Part shown: one piece after another, positions 51,679 to 61,739 of the stretch | Numbering within the stretch: the first letter of the stretch is position 1 | Layout: each line of letters begins with the position of its first letter | Assembly (NCBI GenBank): GCA_965204665.1 | Contig: OZ242002.1 | Location: 124,001 to 188,000, forward strand | Length of the DNA stretch: 64,000 nucleotides | From: Nemesobacter sp965204665 | GTDB taxonomy: Bacteria > Desulfobacterota_D > UBA1144 > Nemesobacterales > Nemesobacteraceae | Reading direction: 5' to 3' | Program-made: the position numbers and the translations under genes | The notes under the pieces: model-generated | What the model saw: the letters and a program-made list of their open reading frames with translations, nothing else | What the model was told of the DNA's origin: nothing | Databases searched by the model: none

Positions 51679-54207
51679 ATGAAATTCGGTCCCTTTGAGC
51701 TTGAGATTTTCAAAAATCTTCTTGTAACTGTAGCTGAAGAGATGGGCTCGGTTCTTGTAAGAGCGGGTTTTTCTCCGAACATAAAAGAAAGAAAGGATCT
51801 TTCCTGCGCAATATTTAATTCCTCGGGTGATATGATCGCCCAAGCTGCCCACATACCAATACATTTAGGTTCGATGTCGTTTTCCACGAAAGCGGTTCTG
51901 TGTGAACAACTCCGCCCGGGAGATGTTTTTATTCTGAACGACCCGTTCCGAGGTGGTACACATCTTCCTGATATAACCTGTATTTCTGCAGTATTTGCGG
52001 ATGAAAGAACCGAGTTTCTTCTAGCTTCTCGGGCCCATCACGCAGACATAGGAGGCAGTACACCCGGTTCAATGCCTCTTTCGACAACCATACACCATGA
52101 AGGCGTGATTATATCTCCGACAAGGATACGTGATGGCGGAAAACTGAATACTGAACTTCTTGAGGAGATAATTCACTCAACGAGAGACCACCTGGAAAGA
52201 GAAGGAGACTTGCGAGCGCAGATAGCGTCGCTCGACATAGGAGAGAGGAGAATAATGGAACTTCTCAAAAGGCATCCACTTGAAAAGATAAACCAGGCGG
52301 CATCGGAACTCCTTGAGTACGGCGAGAGGGTAATGAGAAGTACGATAGAAAAAATTCCTGACGGCGATTACTTTTTTACCGACTATTTAGAAGATGATGG
52401 GGCCGGCACAAACGATATACCCCTAAATGTAAGAATAATGATAAAGGGAAATCACGCGGTGGTGGATTTCAGAGAAAGTTCAAAAGAAGTCAAAGGTTGT
52501 CTCAACGCTCCTCTGAGCGTCACAACATCAGCTGTCCTTTACTGCTTTCAGTGTCTCTCTCCGGATGATACGCCGCTTAACTCAGGAACCCTCAGACCTA
52601 TTGAGATAAAAGTTGATGAGAACTCCGTCTTGAACGCGAAATACCCAAGCGCAGTTGTTGGGGGAAATGTAGAAACTTCACAGAGAATAGTTGATGTGGT
52701 GTTCGGAGCGCTTGCCTGCGCAATACCGGAAACCGTACAGGCGGCGAGTGCGGGAACTATGAGCAATCTGGCGTTCGGCCCTGCCGGAAACTCCAGTTGC
52801 GCGTCATATGGCTATTATGAAACCATTGCCGGAGGAATGGGAGGACGGTTAGGCGCAGACGGCGTAAGTGCTGTTCAGACCCATATGACCAACACCCTCA
52901 ACACCCCTGTTGAAGCCATAGAAAGAGAACTTCCCGTGATGTTGGAGTCCTACTCCGTGAGAAAAGGCTCCGGGGGAACAGGCAGATTCTCCGGCGGCGA
53001 CGGAATCGTAAGGCAATACAAATTTCTTGAGAATTCGGATGTTTCCCTGATAACCGAAAGGAGAAAAAGACAGCCGTGGGGGATTGAAGGTGGTGAAGAC
53101 GGAAAAGCGGGAGAAAACACTCTCATCTCGAAGGAAGGAGAGAGAAATCTTCCAGCCAAATGTTCGATTTCCGTAAAAGCGGGAGAATCCGTGAGGATAG
53201 AGACACCTGGAGGTGGTGGCTGGGGCAAGACCAGTACAGGTTTTTTTACGGTTGACTCCCATGAGGATATAGCCTTTCACATGCGTCATTATAAAAGAAG
53301 TTTTGTAGAGTCTGAAATCCCATGCATGATAACACTTCCCGGTCTCCGTCGCGGCGGGGCAAGAATGGTCTTCAACACCGTTTTCATTCACCCGAAACAC
53401 AAACCCGCGAGATCTGCAGCGGAGGCCATGGCCCAACTGGACCTATACGACGAGATATACGCCAAATATGAAGATAGCGTAATGCGGATAAGAAGTTTCT
53501 CTGATACAGAAAAACTTTCCGAAGGAGGAAAGATCGGGTTTTTTACCCTTATGGAGGGAGCCGACCCCCTCTCAAGCGCAGAGGACCTTGACCTTTATTA
53601 CGCAAGAGGAGTTCGCGCTTTAGGACTTTCCTGGAACAACAGAAACATCTTCGCTTCAGGACCGGAAAGCGAATACGGTCTCTCAGCGGAAGGGAAAAAA
53701 CTTATGGAAAGAATGAACAGATTACGCGTCACACTTGATTTATCACACCTTAATCAACGATGTTTCTGGGAAAGCATAGAACTCACGGAACTTATCCCTA
53801 TTGCTACCCATTCAAATGCGAGAGCTCTTGTGGAACATCCTAGGAATCTGCACGATGACCAACTACTCGCCATCTCCCGAAGGAAAGGGGTGACGGGTGT
53901 GGTTTTTTACGGGAAATTTCTCAGGAGAGGACCGGGTCCGGCTACGCTTGATGACATATACGCTCATATAGACCATATATTAAGCGTTTGCGGAGAGGAC
54001 CATGTGGGAATAGGAACTGATATGGACGGAGCTCCCGCAACTGATTTTCCTGAAGAAATGAAAGATATATCAGGACTTCCTATTCTCGGTGAATATCTTC
54101 TCGGCAAAGGTTATACGGAGCGCGTAGTAAAAAAAATAATGGGTCTTAACTTTCTCCGCGTAGTCAAAACCAACTTAGATGAAAATTCAAAAGAACTGAG
54201 AACCTAG
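51679..54207 (+). CDS. Fusion of hydantoinase B/oxoprolinase (HyuB) and membrane dipeptidase (peptidase M19)
   Basis: 842 residues in one open frame. Residues 1 to about 515 are HyuB-like: FILNDPFRGGTHLPDITCIS, ASRAHHADIGGSTPGSMP, AGGMGGRLGADGVSAVQTHM, GSGGTGRFSGGDGIVRQ and TPGGGGWGKT. Residues from about 522 are an M19 dipeptidase: DSHEDIAF (HxD zinc ligands), TLMEGADPL (bridging Glu), VTLDLSHLNQ and IATHSNARALVEHPRNLHDD (His ligands), and HVGIGTDMDGAPATDF. Both active sites look complete. HyuB needs a HyuA partner for ATP-dependent ring opening; none is nearby. The two activities meet in glutathione breakdown (5-oxoproline and Cys-Gly), so the fusion may couple them (inference). Confidence 0.85.
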   Translation: MKFGPFELEIFKNLLVTVAEEMGSVLVRAGFSPNIKERKDLSCAIFNSSGDMIAQAAHIPIHLGSMSFSTKAVLCEQLRPGDVFILNDPFRGGTHLPDITCISAVFADERTEFLLASRAHHADIGGSTPGSMPLSTTIHHEGVIISPTRIRDGGKLNTELLEEIIHSTRDHLEREGDLRAQIASLDIGERRIMELLKRHPLEKINQAASELLEYGERVMRSTIEKIPDGDYFFTDYLEDDGAGTNDIPLNVRIMIKGNHAVVDFRESSKEVKGCLNAPLSVTTSAVLYCFQCLSPDDTPLNSGTLRPIEIKVDENSVLNAKYPSAVVGGNVETSQRIVDVVFGALACAIPETVQAASAGTMSNLAFGPAGNSSCASYGYYETIAGGMGGRLGADGVSAVQTHMTNTLNTPVEAIERELPVMLESYSVRKGSGGTGRFSGGDGIVRQYKFLENSDVSLITERRKRQPWGIEGGEDGKAGENTLISKEGERNLPAKCSISVKAGESVRIETPGGGGWGKTSTGFFTVDSHEDIAFHMRHYKRSFVESEIPCMITLPGLRRGGARMVFNTVFIHPKHKPARSAAEAMAQLDLYDEIYAKYEDSVMRIRSFSDTEKLSEGGKIGFFTLMEGADPLSSAEDLDLYYARGVRALGLSWNNRNIFASGPESEYGLSAEGKKLMERMNRLRVTLDLSHLNQRCFWESIELTELIPIATHSNARALVEHPRNLHDDQLLAISRRKGVTGVVFYGKFLRRGPGPATLDDIYAHIDHILSVCGEDHVGIGTDMDGAPATDFPEEMKDISGLPILGEYLLGKGYTERVVKKIMGLNFLRVVKTNLDENSKELRT

Positions 54208-54265
54208 ACACGCATTGTGCGTAAGTTATACAGTTTTGTGTTATAGGTATTTAAAACAGAAGCAT

Positions 54266-54691
54266 TTATCCGAAGTTCACTCTGTACTTCCCGGGACCCG
54301 AGACCATAAATACTACGTAAACAATCAGATATTCAATCGCATGGGATGCTCCTTTAATTCCGGCGCCGGAGGAACCTTCCGGCAAAAAGAGGTGAAACAT
54401 CGCCGCTACCAACATGTTAATGGAGAGCACCAAAGCCGCAGGAGTGAAGAAAAACCCCAGAATGAGAAAAGCTGAGCAGAAAAACTCCGCGAAAGCAGCC
54501 ATAAATCCCCAGAAGGCCGGGTAAAAATCAATACCGATTTTCTGCATGCTCATTATTCCGAGACGTTCCCATTCCTCAACCCCTCCTATGAGCTTGCCCC
54601 AACCGTGGAAAATCATCATCGACAAACCAAAACCCAATCTGAGGATGAAAATCGGAAGGTCTGCAGTTTTAGTCTCAATGTATCTGGACAT
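54266..54691 (-). CDS. DoxX family membrane protein
   Basis: 141 residues with four membrane helices. The family start LPIFILRLGFGLSMMIFHGW followed by GKLIGG and the second-helix region GFMAAFAEFFCSAFLILGFF fit DoxX. An acidic and glycine loop (EGSSGAGIKGASHAIEY) precedes the last helix. Proposed roles for DoxX proteins are redox-related; no function is certain. It converges with the HyuB-M19 gene. Confidence 0.88.
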   Translation of the reverse strand: MSRYIETKTADLPIFILRLGFGLSMMIFHGWGKLIGGVEEWERLGIMSMQKIGIDFYPAFWGFMAAFAEFFCSAFLILGFFFTPAALVLSINMLVAAMFHLFLPEGSSGAGIKGASHAIEYLIVYVVFMVSGPGKYRVNFG

Positions 54692-55092
54692 TGTCCGGTA
54701 AAGTTACCCGATACATATAAACAAGCAAGAAAACGGGAAAGTATTATCTACTTGAGGCATTTCAGGCTGTGAAGATATTCTGAGGTTTTGCATTGTTCAG
54801 TGTATATCTCAGAACCGAGATGTTTTTGCAAAATCTGATTTCCCCGCATTGATAAACCGCTGACCGGCCTTAGAAACCGCAAATTCCACACCAAGATAGG
54901 ATGAATTACGGAGCACCGGAAAACACATCTCAAGTTTTCAGAAAAACAAATAATTGTCTAAAATTACTTTCCCTTGAACTTCACTGTGGGTTAAGACTAG
55001 CGAAATTATCTGTTTTTTCCATCTGAACAAATCCGAGATCTTTTATTGACAGACCAAACCATATCAGACTTGAATATAATCCAACGTGGAAA
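54692..55092. other. Intergenic region with repeat copy B
   Basis: About 400 bases between doxX and the TPR membrane protein. It contains the 78-bp repeat (54764-54841). TTGACA at 55046-55051 and TATAAT at 55075-55080 lie upstream of the next gene but are 23 bases apart, too far for one standard promoter. Confidence 0.45.
54764..54841 (+). repeat. Interspersed ~78-bp repeat, copy B
   Basis: Reads GCTGTGAAGATATTCTGAGG and continues to AATCTGATTT on the plus strand. Copy A is at 34199-34280 on the minus strand. Both lie in intergenic DNA. Confidence 0.85.
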
Positions 55093-56911
55093 ATGACTAA
55101 CTTGAAAAAAGAACGCTCATTAAACTTTCACAGCGCTTTACTTCGGCAATCTCAGTCCTCGGAAACAGCACGCTTTCGCGCTGCTGTCTCTCTTCCTGCT
55201 CACATGCGTTGTCTACTTTCCCGCCGTCAATGCGGGTTTCGTCTGGGATGACTCTCTATTAAGAGAGTTGAAAGCTATTTTAACTTGGGAAGGAATATGG
55301 GAATTCTGGTTCGACCCCAAAACCGCCTACAAACCGGAGGGAAGATGGAGAGAGGGACATTACTGGCCGCTTTTCTATACTACCTTCTGGATAGAACACA
55401 AACTCTGGGGGTTTTCCCCCGCAGGCTATCATACAGTCAATATACTGATTCATTTCGCGAACACCGCCCTGGTATGGCGTCTGCTCAGACGCCTGTCAGT
55501 CCCGGGCGCATGGTTCGCCGCAGCCGTCTTCGCCGTTCATCCGCTGCACGCGGAGTCCGTCGCTTGGATAATGGCGAGAAAAGATACGCTGTCCACACTG
55601 TTCTGCCTCTCCTCCCTGGCGGTATGGCTCCGCTATCTTGATTCCCGCAGCTATATGCACTACGCCGGGGCGCTCCTGCTGTTCGCGGCGGCCATGCTCT
55701 GCAAGCCGGTTGCGGTTGTCTTCCCCGCAACCATGATGATCATCCGGTGGTGGCAGGAAGGTTTCATTACCCGGACATACCTGCTGCGGGTACTCCCGTT
55801 CTTCCTCTTGGGATTCTCCATAGCCGTTGCGGACATGCTGTTCTACAAAAACATACAACCCGTCTCTTTTGATCATTCAGTCATAGAGAGGGTGCTTATA
55901 GCGGCGCAGTCTCTCTGCTTTTATGCGGGCAAGCTGTTCTGGCCCGCGGAACTGGCCGTAATATATCCTCGCTGGGATGTAAGCGCCTCGGACCCGGTCG
56001 ACTGGTTGTACTTCGTCGCAGTGGTCGCTTCTGTTTCCGCCTTATGGCTTCTCCGTCACAGATCAGGACGGGGGCCGCTTGCGTGTGCGCTCTTTTTCGG
56101 GATTACTCTCCTGCCCGTGCTCGGTTTCATTGATTACGGCTATATGACCTACTCTTTTGTCGCCGACCGCTATCAGTACTTGGCGGGCACCGGCGTGGTC
56201 GTGCTTTTCGCCGCAGCACTGCAGTCCTTCAGACCGGCGGGTATTCAAAGCGCGGTGAAGAAGTTCTTCTGTCTGGCGCTGCTTGCCGTTCTGGGTGCGG
56301 CGGCATGGAATCATACGAACAACTTCAAGAATGAAATCATTCTGTTCAGACATATCATCTCTCTTAACCCGCAGGCTCCCACCGCTCATCTCAACCTCGC
56401 ACACGCTTTACTTCGCAGCGATGGAGGGCAGCGGGAAGCCCTCCCGATAGCCCGTGAGGCAGTGAGACAGCAGCCGAATTTTTACAACTCTCATAGTGTT
56501 CTGGGAGCAACTCTGTCGGCACTGGGTCAGCATGAGGAAGCGGAAAAGCACCTTTACAGATCTATTAGATTGAACCCGAAGCACACTCCAACATATGCAA
56601 CTCTTGCCGAAAACTTCAGGGTGCGCGAGCGTTATAAAGAAGCACTTGAACTTTATGATGCCGCGATACGGATAAACCCTGATTATCCACTTCTTTATGT
56701 CGGTAAGGGTTATACGCTTTTTGATCTTAAGCGATATGAGGAGGCTGTCTCAAACCTGAAGCACGCTCTTTCCATGAATCCTCGTCTGGAGATGGCTCCC
56801 AGGATGCATAACCTCATCGGAAGAGCACTTCTGAATATGGGAGGACGGGAGGAAGAAGCGGAATGGCACCTGCGTCGTGCGAAGAAACTTGCCGCTTCGA
56901 AAAAACGATAA
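55093..56911 (+). CDS. TMTC-like membrane protein with C-terminal TPR repeats, N-terminal frameshift
   Basis: The main frame (ATG-less; first start-like codon TTG 55268) has about ten membrane helices and then TPR repeats from about residue 370 of that frame (AHLNLAHALLRSDGGQREAL, HSVLGATLSALGQHEEAEKH and on). NAGFVWDDSLL and HPLHAESVAWIMARKDTLST match bacterial TMTC/PMT-like glycosyltransferase proteins. The signal-like start KQHAFALLSLFLLTCVVYFP lies upstream in the same frame, but that frame is closed by a stop near 55120. The likely initiator ATG 55093 (MTNLKKERSLNFHSALLR) is in another frame, so a single indel near 55140-55180 has broken the gene or the sequence. Substrate and activity are unknown. 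Confidence 0.75.
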
Positions 56912-56966
56912 TTTCAGATTGCGTGAAAACCCGAACGTAACCAAACACAACTGCATCGGATACCTG

Positions 56967-57893
56967 TCAGAACTGGAGCATACTTATCGGAACAGGAGCA
57001 AAACATGCGAGAAAGATTATAAAACAAAGTACCGCGACAGTCTTTCTCTGAAAACTAAGCGGAGCATCATCACAAAGAGTCTGTGGATGAAATGATCCTA
57101 AAAGAGTAAGTAGAAACGCCCATACGATCCATCCTATCCAGCCATCAAAAACAAGCCATTGCGGAAACAGCTCCGCAGGACTTGGAAATCCGAAGCGGCT
57201 TGAAAGTTCAAGCACAGGTGCAGTTCCCATCCCCATGATTACCAGAAAAAAAATCGTAATACGGGATATAACCCGGTACCAACGCTCGGGAAAAACACAA
57301 TACGCGATGTGACCGCCGTCCAACTGCCCTGCCGGCAAAAGGTTAAGTGTTGTAATAAAAAGCCCTATCCATCCGGCAAACGCAACCGGATGCAGGACAA
57401 TCTGGTGGCCGTCTGCTACTGGACCCAAAGTCATTTCTGAAAAAAGCAGAAACGCTAGTGATTCGCCAAGAGAAATGGCCGAACCCAACTGCGATAGAAA
57501 AACGGAATCAGGAGGTTCTATACTTGAGAGTGTAAGACCAATGAAAAGTACGGGAAAAGCTACTATTACACCCGCTATGGGACCCGCAACCCCTATGTCG
57601 AAAAGTTCCCTGCGACTTCGGATCACAGATTTTATCCTTATAAACGCCCCGAATGTCCCTATCGGTGAAAGAAATGGAGGTGCCGGAATGAAAAAAGGCG
57701 CGGAGATGGAAACACCATATTTTCTTCCGTAGAGATAATGACCCATCTCGTGAGCACCCAGAATAGCTATGAGAGATGCTGAGAAAAGAATTCCTCCTCT
57801 AACCGTGCCGCTTAGAAGATAACCCGAGAGAAAAGTAGTAACTACGGTAAGAAAAAAAAGGGCAATAGGGAGCACGAAGGATTTTTTCAGCAT
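56967..57893 (-). CDS. M50 family site-2-type membrane metalloprotease
   Basis: About 308 residues from ATG 57893 (MLKKSFVLPIALFFLTVVTT), with GGAG 10 bases upstream; a start at 57914 would overlap ptsP. Zinc motif: ILGAHEMGHYLYGRKYG (HExxH). The third ligand region is LLPAGQLDGGHIAYCVFP (LDGxH). Seven or so membrane segments are visible. There is no PDZ domain, so it belongs to the compact M50 group found in many bacteria and archaea. The substrate is unknown; regulated proteolysis of membrane proteins is the family role. Confidence 0.9.
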   Translation of the reverse strand: MLKKSFVLPIALFFLTVVTTFLSGYLLSGTVRGGILFSASLIAILGAHEMGHYLYGRKYGVSISAPFFIPAPPFLSPIGTFGAFIRIKSVIRSRRELFDIGVAGPIAGVIVAFPVLFIGLTLSSIEPPDSVFLSQLGSAISLGESLAFLLFSEMTLGPVADGHQIVLHPVAFAGWIGLFITTLNLLPAGQLDGGHIAYCVFPERWYRVISRITIFFLVIMGMGTAPVLELSSRFGFPSPAELFPQWLVFDGWIGWIVWAFLLTLLGSFHPQTLCDDAPLSFQRKTVAVLCFIIFLACFAPVPISMLQF

Positions 57894-57900
57894 GAAAAAC

Positions 57901-60195
57901 CTACTCCATTTCAAGTAATAGAGGACTTACAGAGTTTAAAACATCCTTTACATATCTTTCTATCTCCGATTCCTTTGCAAGAGCAAGTATATCAGAGCGG
58001 ATTTCAGCAAGCGCAGATTCTGAGATTCTATCAGATAGAAACTTTATGCACGGATAGCGCATCGGAGCCACGCTCAGATGTCTGTAGCCCAAAGCTAAAA
58101 TGAGAAGAGCGCCAGACGGCGCGCCGGCCATCTCACCGCAGATGGAAAGTTCTTTTCCGCTTGCTTCCACCTTCTCTCTAGTGAAGTCCAGCATCCTCAC
58201 CACCGCAGGATGAAACGACGAATACAAATGCCCCACCGCGGTTGAATTTCTGTCCACCGCAAGCAGGTATTGTATCAGGTCGTTTGTTCCAACTGAAATA
58301 AAGTCTATATGGTCTGAGTAATCTTCAAGCTGGTAGACAAGAGCCGGCACTTCCATCATTATTCCCAGTTTCGGTATATCATTGCGGTGGAGGCTCACCT
58401 CGGCTGAAAGTTCGCTTATTATCTGCGCTGCGGTCTCAACCTCCCAGACATTGGAGACCAAGGGAAGCAGTATTCTGAAATTCGCCCCTTTTTTAGTCGC
58501 AAGCAGTATGGATTTAAGTTGGTCCCTGAAAAGATTCAGGTATTCCATCGAGTACCTTATCGATCTCAGACCTAGAAGCGGGTTCTCTTCCGCGGGCATA
58601 TCAAGATAGGATAGTTCTTTATCCGAACCCACATCAAGAGTCCTTATAGTTACTTGACCGGGAAAACCGGCCGCCACCTGCTTGTAAACCTTTATCTGAG
58701 ACCTCACAGTGGGCCATTTCTTGAATTGAGTGAGTGCAAATTCCGTTCTGAAAAGCCCGACATTTTTTATTTTATAGCGTCTTGCCATTTCTATATCCGC
58801 CGGGATTCCGATGTTGGCTGTTATATCTACGGAGAGTCCCGAATTTGCGCTTTTCACAGCCTCTGCCTCCATGAATCTGCGCAGTTCCGTAGTTTTTTCG
58901 CGCATTCCCAGATATTCGTCTTTGAGCACTTGATCCGGATTTGTAAAGATAAATCCGCTTCGCCCGTCAACTATTATCTCTTCTCCTGAATGCACATGAT
59001 TGAGAATGTTCTCTACATCGACCACAACCGGAATCCCGAGCGATTTAGCTATTATGACCACATGGGAAGTTTCACCCACCTTCTCAAGCACTATACCAGC
59101 AACTCCGCCCTGCATGGTCGATACAAAGGACACTCCTATTTCCCTCGCCACGAGCACAACAGGCGAGCCATCAGACTCATACGGGATATTTGCGGATACA
59201 GCCCCCGAGAGGTCCTGCAGAATTCTCTCCCCTATGTCACGAAAATCATGAGACCTCTCTCTCATGTACGGATCTGAAATGGCTTCGAACCTTAGCGCTT
59301 GTGATTCAAGAAACTCTATTACCGCGGCTTCGGCGGAAATCTTTTTTTCGTTTATCAGTTCCAAAGTGCCTTTCTCTATATCACTGCTCTCAACGATCAT
59401 CAGATGCGCACGGAAAATATCAAGTTCCTTCTGGGAAAGCCTGCCGTCGGAATCCATTTTCTCGATTATACTTCTGATGTCTCCCGAAACGTTCTTTATG
59501 GCATTTCTCAATCTCTTTTTCTCCGTACGGGGGCTACGGGGGTGTTTTTCAGTCTTAGGCACTCTTCGGAAAAGCCCGCGAAAAGTAACGGCTTTCCCGA
59601 TAGCCACACCTTCTGAAACTCCTTTTCCCTGATACGTTCTTGTTTCATGCTTCACAGCAGAAGGAGGCTTTAGACGGTCAAGAGTATTCGCCACCTCAAG
59701 AACCCCGGCAAGACGCAACGCCACTATCTGAAAGAGTGTCTGCTCTGCAGGGGTTATCTGTACGGGAGCCTTGTTCTGGCCGACAAGCACCCCGACACTC
59801 ACATCGTGAAGCATTATGGGAACGCCTATATAACTTTCATATTCATCCTCTCCTATTTCCGGAAAATATCTGTAATTCGGATGGGTTGATGCCGGCATGA
59901 CAACCAGAGGAACTTTGGTTTTATGGACCAATCCCGTAAGACCTTCGTCAGAGCGGAGAGATATTCCGTCCTTCGACCCTACTCTGAGCCCTCTGTTGGC
60001 CATAAGCCTCAACACTCTCTGTTGCCGGTCCCATACGTATATGGATACGACATCGTAGTGAAGCGAAGAAGCTATTTTTCTCGCTACTCTTCCCAGAACT
60101 GTGTTCAGTCCCACCGACTTGTTGATAATGTCGCTTATCTCGTGGACTACTTTGAGATGAAAATGCTCTTTTTCCGCTTTAGCCTTGACGATCAT
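57901..60195 (-). CDS. ptsP: PEP-protein phosphotransferase with GAF domain (PtsP, EI-Ntr type)
   Basis: 764 residues. The GAF domain covers about residues 1-165 (SLRSDEGLTGLVHKTKVPLV). The PEP-utilising N domain follows from GKGVSEGVAIGKAVTFRG. The phosphohistidine is in VGETSHVVIIAKSLGIPVVV. The PEP-binding barrel has GLFRTEFALTQFKKWPTV, FRILLPLVSNVWEVE, IDFISVGTNDLIQYLLAVDR and the catalytic Cys in ELSICGEMAGAPSGALLIL. This is enzyme I of the nitrogen-type PTS, a regulatory phosphorelay. HPr-like (NPr) and EIIA partners are not in the window. Confidence 0.94.
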   Translation of the reverse strand: MIVKAKAEKEHFHLKVVHEISDIINKSVGLNTVLGRVARKIASSLHYDVVSIYVWDRQQRVLRLMANRGLRVGSKDGISLRSDEGLTGLVHKTKVPLVVMPASTHPNYRYFPEIGEDEYESYIGVPIMLHDVSVGVLVGQNKAPVQITPAEQTLFQIVALRLAGVLEVANTLDRLKPPSAVKHETRTYQGKGVSEGVAIGKAVTFRGLFRRVPKTEKHPRSPRTEKKRLRNAIKNVSGDIRSIIEKMDSDGRLSQKELDIFRAHLMIVESSDIEKGTLELINEKKISAEAAVIEFLESQALRFEAISDPYMRERSHDFRDIGERILQDLSGAVSANIPYESDGSPVVLVAREIGVSFVSTMQGGVAGIVLEKVGETSHVVIIAKSLGIPVVVDVENILNHVHSGEEIIVDGRSGFIFTNPDQVLKDEYLGMREKTTELRRFMEAEAVKSANSGLSVDITANIGIPADIEMARRYKIKNVGLFRTEFALTQFKKWPTVRSQIKVYKQVAAGFPGQVTIRTLDVGSDKELSYLDMPAEENPLLGLRSIRYSMEYLNLFRDQLKSILLATKKGANFRILLPLVSNVWEVETAAQIISELSAEVSLHRNDIPKLGIMMEVPALVYQLEDYSDHIDFISVGTNDLIQYLLAVDRNSTAVGHLYSSFHPAVVRMLDFTREKVEASGKELSICGEMAGAPSGALLILALGYRHLSVAPMRYPCIKFLSDRISESALAEIRSDILALAKESEIERYVKDVLNSVSPLLLEME

Positions 60196-60341
60196 AGGTT
60201 GGTTCCTTTAATTCAACGACAAGTTCGATGTATTATAACACACCCCTTTGGGTAAAAGCGGATTTAGAAAAACCGTGAAGGATGCAACCAGCAACCTTAA
60301 ACGGTAGATTTATCAATGAGTTAGATATATAATTTCTTTCC

Positions 60342-61739
60342 ATGAATGATAAAAAGATAAGAATCGCGATTGTAGGGTCCGGACCCGCAGCGTTCTACGC
60401 GGCGGAACACCTACAGAAAAGACTCGACAACCGCGCCTACATAGACATGTTTGAGAAGTTGCCGACCCCTCACGGTCTTGTGAGAACGGGAGTAGCCCCT
60501 GACCATCAGAAGATAAAAACAGTGGCCAGGATCTACGACAAGGTCGCATCACATCCCCAATTTAGATTTTTCGGGCTTGTCGAGTTCGGAAAGCACGTAA
60601 AACTTTCTGACCTGCGCAGATATTACCACCAGGTAATATTTGCCACAGGAGCACAGACTGACAGAAAGATTGGAATACCCTGCGAGGATATTCCAGGAAG
60701 CCACACAGCGACTGAGTTCGTAGCTTGGTACAACACTCATCTGGAATATACGAACTATAAAGTTAATCTTTCCGGAGAAAAAGTGGTCATAGTGGGCGTC
60801 GGAAACGTGGCCGTGGATGTGGCGAGGGTGCTTTCGCTCACGAAAAACGAGATGCAGAAAACCGATATAGCTGACTATGCCATGGAGCAGATCGCCAAAA
60901 GCGGAATAAAAGAGATATTCATGCTCGGACGCAGAGGCCCGGCGCAGGCAGCTTTTACAAACCCGGAACTCAAGGAACTTGCGAACCTGAAAGACGCAGA
61001 CCTGCTGACTCGTGCGGACGAAATAAAACCCGATCCGATTACCCTTGCGCAGCTGAAGGAAAAACCTGACAGCGCTACGGAGAAAAAACTTGAGTTGCTT
61101 AGAGATGCTTCACGGAGAGTTCCCTCGAAATCAAAAAAAATCACCATAAGGTTCCTAGTTTCTCCAGTGGAGATAATCGCAGGAGAAAACGGCAGAGTGA
61201 AAAGCGTAAAGGTGGTAAAGAACAGGCTTTACAGATCGGAAAACGGCTCTTTACGACCGAAACCCACGGACCAGACCGAAGAGATTACGGCTGATTTAGT
61301 ATTTCGTTCAGTCGGATATCGCGGAATTGCGCTTGCTGACGTACCCTTTGATGAAAAACAAGGAGTAATTCCGAATGAAAAAGGAAGAATACTTGACCGA
61401 GCGGGCGGAGTTGCCATTACCGGCCTTTACACATCCGGATGGATAAAACGAGGACCAACCGGAGTCATCGGAACTAATAAACGCGATTCAGGTGAAACCG
61501 TGAACTGCATGGTCGAGGATATTGAAGCAGGTAAAGTGTTCAATCCTGATCTCAGTTCGTTTAAAAGCATAAAGCAGCTGTTTAAGCATAAAAGCATCTC
61601 TTACAACGATTGGCTGAAAGTAGATTCCTTCGAGAAAGAAGAAGGGGGGAAAAAAGGAAAACCGAGAGACAAGGTAACGAATCTCAATAAAATTCTGAAA
61701 ATACTCGAGAAAGCCGACGGCGGTGCGTATCTGTCATGA
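60342..61739 (+). CDS. FAD-dependent ferredoxin-NADP reductase (FprA/adrenodoxin reductase type)
   Basis: 465 residues. The N-terminal FAD motif is RIAIVGSGPAAFYAAEHL, then LPTPHGLVRTGVAPDHQK. The NADP-binding Rossmann is VVIVGVGNVAVDVARVL, followed by RRGPAQAAFTNPELKEL. The C-terminal GLYTSGWIKRGPTGVIGTNK and DSGETVNCMVEDI are typical of the adrenodoxin reductase family. TATAAT at 60328-60333 is only 8 bases before the ATG and there is no Shine-Dalgarno, so the mRNA could be leaderless. It overlaps the end of the convergent sucC by a few bases. Confidence 0.92.
   Translation: MNDKKIRIAIVGSGPAAFYAAEHLQKRLDNRAYIDMFEKLPTPHGLVRTGVAPDHQKIKTVARIYDKVASHPQFRFFGLVEFGKHVKLSDLRRYYHQVIFATGAQTDRKIGIPCEDIPGSHTATEFVAWYNTHLEYTNYKVNLSGEKVVIVGVGNVAVDVARVLSLTKNEMQKTDIADYAMEQIAKSGIKEIFMLGRRGPAQAAFTNPELKELANLKDADLLTRADEIKPDPITLAQLKEKPDSATEKKLELLRDASRRVPSKSKKITIRFLVSPVEIIAGENGRVKSVKVVKNRLYRSENGSLRPKPTDQTEEITADLVFRSVGYRGIALADVPFDEKQGVIPNEKGRILDRAGGVAITGLYTSGWIKRGPTGVIGTNKRDSGETVNCMVEDIEAGKVFNPDLSSFKSIKQLFKHKSISYNDWLKVDSFEKEEGGKKGKPRDKVTNLNKILKILEKADGGAYLS

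Noticed and set aside
55046..55080. TTGACA and TATAAT upstream of the TMTC-like gene considered as one promoter
   Set aside because: The spacer is 23 bases, beyond any usual sigma70 spacing.
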